Source: Acidobacteriaceae bacterium
GTDB taxonomy: Bacteria > Acidobacteriota > Terriglobia > Terriglobales > Acidobacteriaceae
Length of the DNA: 7,645 nucleotides
Direction of reading: 5' to 3'
NCBI GenBank assembly: GCA_003133425.1
Contig: PKXI01000286.1
Span: 12,346-19,990, forward strand
Shown: piece after piece, positions 1-6,237 of the stretch
Position numbering within the stretch: the stretch's first letter is position 1
Layout of the letters: the number at the start of each line of letters is the position of its first letter
Notes under the pieces: generated by a model
Seen by the model: the letters and a program-made list of their open reading frames with translations, nothing else
Databases searched by the model: none
What the model was told of the DNA's origin: nothing
Program-made: the position numbers and the translations under genes

Positions 1-1178
1 GTGCCGCGATCGATGGGGCAGGCGATCGAGCCCGTGCTGCCCGAATTGGTTGGACAAAGCAGCGCGCCAAGACCTGAGCCGGGCTGTGCGGTCATGCGCG
101 TCCAGGTGATGCCATCCGTCGACTGGTAGTAGCCGTGGAAGCGCACAGCAGCCACAAACAGCTTCCGCACCGGGTTCCACACCACTGAAGTGGCCGCATT
201 ACCGTGCGGCCCCGCGAACGCCGCCATTGGACCCTGGACATCGTTCCCGCCGCCATCCGTAATGGTTGCAAGATGCCAGGTGGCGCCGCTATCGGAGGAG
301 TAGTACAACCCCTGGTAGCTGCTGCCGATCCGTGCCGCATTCACCAGCGTGCCTTCATAGGCCTGCGACACCGCTGCCACCACCAACTGCGGACTCACGG
401 TGCTCCATGCAAAGCCTGCAAAGCCTTCGCCGAGGAATCTGAAGTCCATAACGCCCAGGCCAACTGCTACATCGTTGGTTCTGGAGATCAGGCTCCAAGT
501 ATTTCCGCCGTCGGTCGAACGCAGAATGCCGCCGCCATAGTAGGAGTCGAGAACGTCATTCGGATCGCCGGTGCCGGCTAGAATCACTCTCGTTCCACCC
601 GGCTGAACCGTCAATGCGCCGATGCTGATGGAGGCATCCACGGCCCCGCCAAGGGTCGCCAGCGTGTCTGTCATCGGTGTAAAAACTACGGAGGCCGATT
701 TGGACGTCGCCACGTTCTGGCTTACCCACACACCTCCACCGGTTGTTCCCAGATAAAGGCGATTGCCGGTAGCGTCTGAAGGGTCCAGTGCCAGCGCGGT
801 AACGCGCCCCGTAACCAGGCCGAACCCCGGCGTCTGAACGGCTGTCGGGCCCAGCGGCTGCCATGTCGCAGTTGCCGCGGTTCCGGCCTCGATTCCGATG
901 GTGCTCATTTGCCCGAAGGTGCTCCGCATGCCGGAGCGCTTTGGGGTCAGCCCGCGGGCAGGAGTCCAACCCCGCTCGGACAGGAACCGCCTGGCCTGAA
1001 TTACACGCGGGGGTAGATTCGCCTGGTGCGTCTGGGCTTGCGCTTGGGAATTCGAATTTGCTTCTTGCGCTGGTGCTCCAGGCGCCGCAAAGACAACGAG
1101 AGCCAATGCTGCCGACACAATGGCCCGCTTAAAGGCCAGCGGCTCGCATTCCCTCTGAGTAGAAACACAATTTCTCAT
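1..1178 (-). CDS. Secreted BNR/Asp-box beta-propeller protein (sialidase/GH74-like fold), C-terminus off window
   Basis: The reading frame is open without a stop from an ATG at 1178-1176 to the left edge, giving 392 N-terminal residues; the gene continues outside. Residues 1-37 look like a signal peptide: basic K17-R18, a hydrophobic run at about 19-32, and an APA-Q cleavage site near 37/38, so export is likely. A Gln/Asn-rich linker follows (38-55). Propeller sequence starts near 106 with a GRVTALALDPSD strand and a LYLGTTGGGVW strand (141-151). Asp-box motifs (S-x-D-x-G-x-T-W) are seen at 221-228 (STDGGNTW) and 294-301 (SSDSGATW), with a one-residue-shorter copy at 353-359 (STDGITW). The AGTGDPN...DSYYGGGILRSTDGG stretch (201-225) is typical of WD40/YVTN/BNR-like repeat proteins. 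The fold is clear but the activity is not: sialidase, xyloglucanase-like and purely binding proteins share it, and the residues that would decide lie partly off-window. The start has no well-spaced ribosome site (GGCAGG abuts the ATG), but it gives a sensible signal peptide. Confidence 0.85.
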   Translation of the reverse strand, partial: MRNCVSTQRECEPLAFKRAIVSAALALVVFAAPGAPAQEANSNSQAQAQTHQANLPPRVIQARRFLSERGWTPARGLTPKRSGMRSTFGQMSTIGIEAGTAATATWQPLGPTAVQTPGFGLVTGRVTALALDPSDATGNRLYLGTTGGGVWVSQNVATSKSASVVFTPMTDTLATLGGAVDASISIGALTVQPGGTRVILAGTGDPNDVLDSYYGGGILRSTDGGNTWSLISRTNDVAVGLGVMDFRFLGEGFAGFAWSTVSPQLVVAAVSQAYEGTLVNAARIGSSYQGLYYSSDSGATWHLATITDGGGNDVQGPMAAFAGPHGNAATSVVWNPVRKLFVAAVRFHGYYQSTDGITWTRMTAQPGSGLGALLCPTNSGSTGSIACPIDRG

Positions 1179-1426
1179 CCTGCCACAGAGGGCGGGCTTG
1201 CGGAAGTTCAATTCGAAGATGCACTTTGTCTCACGCGTCCGGAATCCGATTTCTGCTTCCCCTCTCTTTCATATTCCGAGGGGGATGAGCACAGAAGTCT
1301 TTAGAAAACGCAATGTGAAACAAGCAGTTTCCGGGATTGGAATCGTCGCCCATTATAGGACAGAGCAAAAGAGACCCGCCTGTGATGGCCGTTACACGAG
1401 CGCGGACCGTACCTGTTTGGTTAGGT
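1179..1426 (-). promoter_or_regulatory. Upstream region of the propeller gene with a candidate -10 box
   Basis: This 248-bp spacer lies between the photolyase stop codon and the propeller gene, both on the minus strand. On that strand a perfect TATAAT sits at 1357-1352, about 174 bp before the ATG. No good -35 hexamer lies 16-18 bp upstream, so it is a weak candidate promoter that would give a long leader. I see no convincing terminator for the photolyase transcript here, so read-through into the propeller gene remains possible. No supported small gene was found. Confidence 0.25.
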
Positions 1427-2845
1427 TCAGACCTCGCCGCGGCGTTGGCGGATGTACTGCTGAGCGTCGAACTTTCGCGAGATCGACGCACCTGTCATGG
1501 GCCGCACCAGACCGAAGACGGGGCGATTGAACCAGGGCCGGTCGTGCTTGCCGACGATCGCCCATGCGATGCCGGCATAGCCGTTCGGGTCGCGGCCGTC
1601 CAGCTCGTAACGATCGTTCAACAGGATCGCCCAATCGAATGCAGTGGCCGGGTCCGGCGTCCACTCGAGAATCTTTTTCGCCCAGTACATGCGAATGTAG
1701 TTGTGCATCCAGCCGGTCGAAACCATCTCCTGTTGAGCTGCGTTCCAAAGCTCGTCGTGGGTTTCGCCGCGCTCCAATTGTTGGAGGCTGTAGCGGAGCG
1801 GACGTGCGTCGCCGGCATGTTCGATCAATGTCTTGCGGGCCCATGGCGCTGCGCACTCCCAGTTGTCGTAGTTTGGCTCGTGGCGCACGAAGAGCACCGC
1901 GAGTTCACGCCAGCCGATGAGTTGTTCAAGATATCTGTCGCTGGCTGCGACCGAAGCTTTGCCCTCGGTTACAGCCTTCTTCACGGCTCGTGCAATGGTT
2001 AACGGGCCGATGTTGCCGAAGTGCAGATATGGAGACAAGCGGCTGGTCCCGCGCGCCTCCGGATGGTTGCGCGTTTCCTCGTAGTCTTTGAGTTCAAGAT
2101 TTACAAATTCTTTCAGGCGCTTGAGCGCGGAATGGGTTCCGCCGGTAAAGCTGTCAACCGGACGCACCGTGCGGTCGAGCTTACTAAACCCGGTGGTTAT
2201 GTCTTCCAACAGAGAGATCTCCGAAGGGGCCTTGCGAGGTTTCCACGCGTGTAGAGGCTTGAACTTTGCAGATGGGACAAGATACTTGGGCAACTCAGCA
2301 TTCAGGTGTGGACGAAAGTGATGCAGCAGGACAAAGCTGCGTCCGAAGACACGCGAGGGCACCACTACATCAGCGTCCACAGTCCAGTAAGGAAGCTTGA
2401 GCTTTTTGGCCAGCACTGTGCGCCAGCGTTCCGGTTCGCGGCATGGGTTTTCGTCGCCGACGACGAGCGCGGCTTCCACCTCTTCCAGAAATGCTTCCAA
2501 TGTTGCTGGCAACTTGCGAACCACAAATCCAACACCGCGCTCGGCTGCGTCTTCGGCCACGTCCCTTAGCCCCTGCTGAAGAAAGTGATAGTGGCGCAGG
2601 TTGGCATTGGGGTAGTTGGGAATCACCTGGAAATAGACCACAACGGGAAGCGCGAGCAGGTTGCCTGCTTCGATGGCCACATCAAGTGCAGGGTTATCCA
2701 CGATGCGCATGGCACGCTGCATCCAATAGACGACGCATTGCCCTTCTTTCCGTGGTGCACTGGCTCGCCGAACCAGCACGCGGGGTTGGCTTGCGAGCTT
2801 TGTTAGCTCTTCTGAAGTTTGTGTGTCGCGACCTGTGCGCGTCAT
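1427..2845 (-). CDS. phrB: Class II-type deoxyribodipyrimidine photolyase (divergent)
   Basis: This 472-residue protein is predicted to use FAD and light to split UV-induced pyrimidine dimers in DNA; it is cytosolic. The N-terminal antenna domain (about 36-160) has the class II YWMQRAMRIVDNPAL stretch (40-54) and GDENPCREPERW (130-141). The FAD domain follows, with GTSRLSPYLHFGNIG (266-280), GWMHNYIRMYWAKKILEW (378-395) and DGRDPNGYAGIAW (416-428), all class II hallmarks. Trp367, Trp388 and Trp395 have the same spacing as the electron-transfer Trps W360, W381 and W388 of Methanosarcina mazei class II photolyase, and Asn410 fits its N403 (numbering from memory). It is odd in other places: Gln308 sits where the substrate-contacting Glu is expected, and the GKHDRPW motif region (432-451) departs from the family signature. 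The frame is open upstream to 3079, but I chose the ATG at 2845-2843: it gives the usual family length, has AGAGG 10 nt upstream (2860-2856), and avoids overlap with the divergent gene. It could instead be a cryptochrome-like or otherwise specialised relative. Confidence 0.88.
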   Translation of the reverse strand: MTRTGRDTQTSEELTKLASQPRVLVRRASAPRKEGQCVVYWMQRAMRIVDNPALDVAIEAGNLLALPVVVYFQVIPNYPNANLRHYHFLQQGLRDVAEDAAERGVGFVVRKLPATLEAFLEEVEAALVVGDENPCREPERWRTVLAKKLKLPYWTVDADVVVPSRVFGRSFVLLHHFRPHLNAELPKYLVPSAKFKPLHAWKPRKAPSEISLLEDITTGFSKLDRTVRPVDSFTGGTHSALKRLKEFVNLELKDYEETRNHPEARGTSRLSPYLHFGNIGPLTIARAVKKAVTEGKASVAASDRYLEQLIGWRELAVLFVRHEPNYDNWECAAPWARKTLIEHAGDARPLRYSLQQLERGETHDELWNAAQQEMVSTGWMHNYIRMYWAKKILEWTPDPATAFDWAILLNDRYELDGRDPNGYAGIAWAIVGKHDRPWFNRPVFGLVRPMTGASISRKFDAQQYIRQRRGEV

Positions 2846-3035
2846 TGGGGATTGACCTCTATCTCTATTGTCAATATTGCAGACGGTCAAATGCGTTTGG
2901 CTTTTTTCCGCTTTGGTGACACGAAAAGAATTGCTCTGAAAATTGACTGGGCGCGTTAGGATGGGGTGGTTGTTGCTGACACGCATGCTGCTTTCCCGAA
3001 ATTCAATTACACATTCTCGGAGTTGAGGTCCTGCT
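2846..3035. promoter_or_regulatory. Divergent intergenic region, photolyase / esterase-propeller gene
   Basis: This 190-bp, relatively AT-rich spacer separates two outward-reading genes and should hold both promoters. On the minus strand TTGACC (2890-2885) is followed 17 nt later by TAGAGA, a poor -10, so this is only a possible photolyase promoter. On the plus strand I could not identify a convincing -35/-10 pair. An 8-bp palindrome CAATATTG (2872-2879) lies between an inverted pair, TTGACC (2852-2857) and GGTCAA (2885-2890). These could be an operator, but no known site is matched. No gene is supported here. Confidence 0.3.
3025..3028 (+). promoter_or_regulatory. Ribosome binding site supporting the GTG start at 3036
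   Basis: GAGG, within TTGAGGT, lies 7 nt before the GTG codon at 3036-3038. This supports a GTG start, after which the protein begins directly with a clean signal peptide (MKR followed by a hydrophobic run). No better in-frame start lies upstream. Confidence 0.65.
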
Positions 3036-4814
3036 GTGAAACGAATTGTTGTCGCGATTGTTTTGATCATTGCTGCCACTGCGCTGCACGGTGAGGACTA
3101 CGCGCTCGGGCCTGACTCGCAGCCGCACGATGGGGTGCCGAAGGGCACGGTGACCAAGTTTGTGCTGAAGCTGGGAAAGTTTTATCCGGGGACGCCGCAT
3201 AACTGTGCAGTGTATGTGCCGGCGCAGTACGACGCAAGCAAGCCGACGCCGTTCATGATCTTCCTCGACGGCAGCGGCGCATTGGGTGACGGCGTGCGCG
3301 TGCCAATTGTGTTCGACAATCTGATTGCGAAACATGAATTGCCGCCGATGATCGGCATCTTCATTGATCCGGGAGTTCTGCCGGTGAATTCGGATGAAGT
3401 TCAGAATCGGTATAACCGCATCTTTGAGTACGACTCGCTGAGCGGGCGGTTTGCGGAGTTCTTACTTCATGAGTTGATCCCTGAGGTCGCGAAGAGTTAC
3501 AACCTTTCGAAGAATCCTGATGACCACGGCATTGAAGGCGTGAGCACGGGAGCCGTTGGCGCATTCATGACGGCGTGGAATCGGCCCGACCAGTTTCATC
3601 GCGTGCTGAGTTTCATCGGTACTTATGTTGCGATGAAGGGCGCGGATTCGATGCCGGCGCTGGTGCGCAAGACAGAGCCGAAGCCGATACGAATCTTCAT
3701 GCAGGACGGGACCAACGATCATATTGTTCCGGGCGAACCTTTCGGTACTTCCTTCTCAGGAAGCTGGCCGATGGCTAACTATGTAATGCATGAAGCACTG
3801 GAGTATTCCGGCTATGACGTGAAGTTAGTGATGGGCACTGAAGGCCATAACATGAAGCAGGGCGGAGCTATCATGCCGGATGCGCTGCGCTGGTTGTGGC
3901 GCGGCTATCCGGAGCCTATCGTGGTGCATGAACCAGAGGCGATGACTCAGCCGGGTTGGGATCCGCGCGGCAAAGTATATGCCACCGTGTTTGTAGATAA
4001 GCCATGGCAGAAGTTAGAGGGGAGTTATACGTCGGCACTAACTCCAACTGCCGATCGGGATGGCAATGTCTACTTCGCCGATGCCGGAGCAAGCCGCATT
4101 TATAAGGTCACGCCGAACGGCAGTGCGGCGGTGTTCAAGGAGCACGCGGGCTCTGCCTTTGCGCTCTGTTTTGGCGCTGATGGGCGCCTCTATGCATCGG
4201 AACCTTTGCAGAAGCGAATTGTGTCTTATGGCGCTGTCGGTGATGTAAAGGTTGTAGCAGAGAATGTAGAGGCGCACGATCTTGCGATAACTCAGAAGGG
4301 CGCGATCTACTTCACGGATGAGAAGAACAAGACAGTCGGGATGGTGGATACAGCGGGACACGTGCGCGTGGTGTACGGCAGAGGGGAGATTGTGGAGCCG
4401 ACGGGGATTGCGCTTTCGCCGGATCAGGCGATGGTAATTGTTACTGATGCGCAGTCGCGGTTCGCATGGTCATTTCAGATTGGTGCGGATGGGATGTTGG
4501 AAAATGGCGAGCCCTTCTACAGGCTGGAGATGCCGGAGATGGGCTCGAAGAGCGAGGCCAAAAGTGTCGCGATGGATGCGGAGGGCGCGGCTTACTTCGC
4601 GACTCCGGGGATGATTCAGGTGTGTGAGGCGAGCGGGCGGGTGATCGAGATTTTGAATGCTCCGGAGGCGGGAGCCGTGACGGGGATTGCCTTTGCCGGA
4701 ACGGGGCCGACGTGGCTCTACGTTGTGGAGGGGATGAAGTTGTACAGGCGGCCGGTGAAGGTTACCTATGCGCCGGTTTGGGCTCCGGTGAAGCCCTCGA
4801 AACCGCTTTTGTGA
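3036..4814 (+). CDS. Exported esterase (Fes/esterase D-like) fused to SMP-30/gluconolactonase-like propeller
   Basis: This is a 592-residue, two-domain protein with a GTG start. Residues 1-19 form a signal peptide (K2-R3, then IVVAIVLIIAATA), so it acts outside the cytoplasm. Residues about 35-292 are an alpha/beta-hydrolase of the enterochelin-esterase/esterase D type (PF00756-like): FLDGSG (76-81) for the oxyanion region, nucleophile motif G-V-S170-T-G, Asp228 (or Asp224) in QDGTND, and His271 in EGHNMKQGG, followed by the family's PDALRWLWRGYP (281-292). Residues about 330-575 are a six-blade SMP-30/LRE-type propeller with repeated DGNVYFAD-like strands (342-349, 382-388, 421-428, 514-522). 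The lactonase metal ligands look replaced: Leu335, Thr456 and Lys509 stand where SMP-30 enzymes have Glu, Asn and Asp. The likely activity is therefore ester hydrolysis, with the propeller as a binding or structural part; the substrate is unknown. Automatic annotation would probably call it gluconolactonase. It appears monocistronic, diverging from the photolyase and converging on the oxidase operon. Confidence 0.88.
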   Translation: MKRIVVAIVLIIAATALHGEDYALGPDSQPHDGVPKGTVTKFVLKLGKFYPGTPHNCAVYVPAQYDASKPTPFMIFLDGSGALGDGVRVPIVFDNLIAKHELPPMIGIFIDPGVLPVNSDEVQNRYNRIFEYDSLSGRFAEFLLHELIPEVAKSYNLSKNPDDHGIEGVSTGAVGAFMTAWNRPDQFHRVLSFIGTYVAMKGADSMPALVRKTEPKPIRIFMQDGTNDHIVPGEPFGTSFSGSWPMANYVMHEALEYSGYDVKLVMGTEGHNMKQGGAIMPDALRWLWRGYPEPIVVHEPEAMTQPGWDPRGKVYATVFVDKPWQKLEGSYTSALTPTADRDGNVYFADAGASRIYKVTPNGSAAVFKEHAGSAFALCFGADGRLYASEPLQKRIVSYGAVGDVKVVAENVEAHDLAITQKGAIYFTDEKNKTVGMVDTAGHVRVVYGRGEIVEPTGIALSPDQAMVIVTDAQSRFAWSFQIGADGMLENGEPFYRLEMPEMGSKSEAKSVAMDAEGAAYFATPGMIQVCEASGRVIEILNAPEAGAVTGIAFAGTGPTWLYVVEGMKLYRRPVKVTYAPVWAPVKPSKPLL

Positions 4815-4820
4815 GGGCTG

Positions 4821-4983
4821 AAATGGTCGCTTTTTTGCAACCTCGACAGCGCTAAACGTTCGCTTAGATGGTTACGAAATGGGGCCAAATGTTCGCTTGC
4901 AGGGTTGCACTTTGTCGAGGGGTTAACCCTTTTTGATATCAAATTTGGCGAAATGGCTGCTCACAAGGTTGCGCATTGAGACG
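4821..4983 (+). repeat. Degenerate direct repeats with about 33-bp period
   Basis: Related 12-mers begin at 4821 (AAATGGTCGCTT), 4854 (AAACGTTCGCTT), 4887 (AAATGTTCGCTT) and 4951 (AAATGGCTGCTC). The steps are 33, 33 and 64 bp, so a two-period gap separates the last two. In the units at 4854, 4887 and 4951, GGTT recurs at the same offset (positions 17-20 of the unit), and the last two share GGTTGC. The units at 4887 and 4951 agree at about 20 of 28 positions. AGGGTTGCA also occurs exactly at 4901-4909 and 4985-4993. The repeats are too diverged for a young tandem array; they may be an old duplication or members of a dispersed intergenic family. Confidence 0.5.
4917..4934 (+). terminator. Weak candidate terminator of the esterase-propeller gene
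   Basis: GGGTTAACCC (4920-4929) can form a short hairpin, extended outward by G-T and A-T pairs, and runs directly into five T residues (4930-4934). It lies about 105 bp after the plus-strand stop codon. The stem is short, so efficient termination is uncertain. Confidence 0.3.
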
Positions 4984-5056
4984 AAGGGTTGCAATCAATT
5001 GAACAGGATATTTGCGGAAGAGGCTCAATTGGGGCCGGATGCGCGCGTAATGCATT

Positions 5057-5085
5057 GAAAAGGGCTACCCTCGCGGATAGCCCTT
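5057..5085 (-). terminator. Rho-independent terminator of the cytochrome oxidase operon
   Basis: On the minus strand an 8-bp perfect stem AAGGGCTA/TAGCCCTT (5085-5078 with 5067-5060) closes a 10-nt loop that can add two inner C-G pairs. The transcript then reads TTTT (5060-5057, shared with the stem end). It sits about 60 bp after the ctaF stop codon, the right place to end the operon. On the plus strand no T-run follows, so it should act mainly on the minus transcript. Confidence 0.7.
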
Positions 5086-5143
5086 GCGTGTGAGATTGTC
5101 TTGCCCAACAGCGACTGACAACTGAAACCTGATAACTGCTCTT

Positions 5144-5461
5144 CTACCAGCGGCCCCAGGCGCGGCTCATGTAGTCGGCCAGGGTCATGCTGATGAGGCC
5201 GAGGAAGAGGAAGATGCCGGAGATGACCGCTAGCTTGGTCAGCTTGGTGCTGTACTTTACGCCCATGAAGAAGAGCACCACCAGCATGGCTTTGCTGGTT
5301 GCGATGGCCAGCGCGATGACCGGATTCCAGGCATGGAGGTCAATGAACGACGCCCATACCGTGAGGGCCGTGCCGACCAGCAACGAGAACAGGATGATGA
5401 TGTAGACCACGGGGCTGGTGACGTGGTGTTGGTGTTCTTCGTGTTGTGCTTGCTCGCTCAT
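5144..5461 (-). CDS. ctaF: Cytochrome c oxidase subunit IV (prokaryotic COX4 type)
   Basis: This small 105-residue membrane protein is the fourth subunit of the bacterial aa3/caa3 oxidase; in this family it is thought to help assembly or stability rather than catalysis. It has a hydrophilic, His-rich N-terminus (H7, H10, H12, H13) and three membrane segments at about 18-38, 47-67 and 76-95. The second carries the family motif IALAIATSKAMLVVLFFM (49-66). The usual FFMH is FFMG here (Gly67). The ATG lies 14 nt after the ctaE stop codon; AGGA overlaps that stop (TAAAGGA) and serves as the ribosome site at a 10-nt spacing. It is the last gene before the operon terminator. The length fits the family. 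Confidence 0.88.
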   Translation of the reverse strand: MSEQAQHEEHQHHVTSPVVYIIILFSLLVGTALTVWASFIDLHAWNPVIALAIATSKAMLVVLFFMGVKYSTKLTKLAVISGIFLFLGLISMTLADYMSRAWGRW

Positions 5462-5475
5462 TGCGGTCGTGTCCT

Positions 5476-6237
5476 TTATTGGTGTCTGCTGATCAGGTAG
5501 AGCAGCGCGAACAGGTAGATCCAGATGATGTCGACAAAGTGCCAGTAGAGGCCGAAGTTCTCAACGAATGTGACGTGGCCGGTGGTGTACGCCCCGGCTC
5601 GTGCTCTGAAGATCATGTATCCCAGGATGGCGATGCCGATGATCATGTGCAGCGCGTGCATGCCGGTCATGGCGAAGTAGAGGAAGAAGTAAAGCTCGGT
5701 GTGACGGGCCATATCCAGCGGCAGCGGCTTGTCGTGATACTGCGCGATGTCGGGATCCGAAGCTGGATTGAGGAAGGACTGGAGGCTGTAGTGCATGCCC
5801 GGGATGTGGTGCTTCTCCCACTTTTCGTGGTATTCGATGGTCTTGATGCCAAGGAAGCACGTGCCCAGGATGAAGGTGAGGATGAGGCAAAGGACGAGCC
5901 CGTTCTTGCGCCGGGTCTCAGAGCACCATACGCCCATGGCCATGGTGAAGCTGGAGAAAATCAGCACTGCCGTGTTGGCGGTGCCCCAGCCAACGTTCAA
6001 CTGGTGCGAGCCGGCCACGAAGGCGGGGTAGTACCAGTTGCGGTAGATGAGGTAGGCGGCAAACAGGCCGCCGAAGAACATGACCTCAGTGAGCAGGAAG
6101 AGCCACATGGCAAAGTTGGTGGTGTCCGCCTGCTGCTCGACGGATTGAAAGTGATGGCGCAGGTAGGAGGGATGCTCCCCGTGAGGGTTGACGGCCTCCG
6201 CCAGTGCGCCGTGGGCGGTCGCGGGACTATCGGACAC
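5476..6237 (-). CDS. ctaE: Cytochrome c oxidase subunit III
   Basis: This is a 253-residue integral membrane subunit of the heme-copper oxidase, which binds lipid and stabilises proton pumping by subunit I. It is the five-helix form lacking the first two helices of the mitochondrial protein: segments at about 41-65, 84-104, 113-134, 181-210 and 229-249. Conserved features are Glu51 in [11 protein letters not shown] (47-57), [10 protein letters not shown] (192-201) and [13 protein letters not shown] (231-243). A long hydrophilic loop (136-180) sits between helices 3 and 4. I chose the GTG at 6237-6235 because AAAGAGGTGG lies just upstream at ideal spacing; it overlaps the ctaD stop by 11 bp, typical of translational coupling. 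A TTG at 6267 in the same frame would add 10 basic residues but is less likely. It is the middle gene of the visible operon. Confidence 0.93.
   Translation of the reverse strand: MSDSPATAHGALAEAVNPHGEHPSYLRHHFQSVEQQADTTNFAMWLFLLTEVMFFGGLFAAYLIYRNWYYPAFVAGSHQLNVGWGTANTAVLIFSSFTMAMGVWCSETRRKNGLVLCLILTFILGTCFLGIKTIEYHEKWEKHHIPGMHYSLQSFLNPASDPDIAQYHDKPLPLDMARHTELYFFLYFAMTGMHALHMIIGIAILGYMIFRARAGAYTTGHVTFVENFGLYWHFVDIIWIYLFALLYLISRHQ

Larger units (their letters stand above)
4815..5143. other. Non-coding spacer between convergent transcripts
   Basis: This 329-bp stretch separates the esterase-propeller stop codon from the end of ctaF. It is more AT-rich than its surroundings and has no supported reading frame. 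It holds degenerate direct repeats (4821-4983), an inverted repeat CCTCGACA/TGTCGAGG (4841-4848 and 4913-4920), a weak plus-strand terminator candidate and a strong minus-strand hairpin terminator. No tRNA-like or recognised structured RNA fold was seen. Confidence 0.7.

Noticed and set aside
556..969. Minus-strand 137-codon frame inside the propeller gene
   Set aside because: It is an out-of-frame shadow; the frame open from 1178 to the left edge carries the signal peptide and Asp-box motifs.
1388..1420. Terminator after the photolyase gene
   Set aside because: The possible stem is short and mismatched and is not followed by a T-run on the minus strand.
1337..2002. 221-codon plus-strand frame opposite the photolyase gene
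   Set aside because: It is antisense to a well-recognised photolyase and its translation resembles no domain I know.
2846..3079. 78-residue N-terminal extension of the photolyase up to 3079
   Set aside because: It would overlap the start of the divergent gene, has no antenna-domain similarity, and the ATG at 2845 has its own ribosome site and gives the normal length.
3036..4814. Siderophore (enterochelin) esterase role
   Set aside because: Only the fold is shared; there is no siderophore synthesis or uptake gene nearby, and the protein is exported and fused to a propeller.
1427..4814. Photolyase and esterase-propeller gene as a functional pair
   Set aside because: They are divergent genes with unrelated predicted roles and compartments; sharing a spacer alone does not support a system.
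4821..4993. CRISPR array
   Set aside because: The 33-bp periodicity superficially suggests one, but units are adjacent and diverged, there are no unique spacers between identical repeats, and no cas genes are present.
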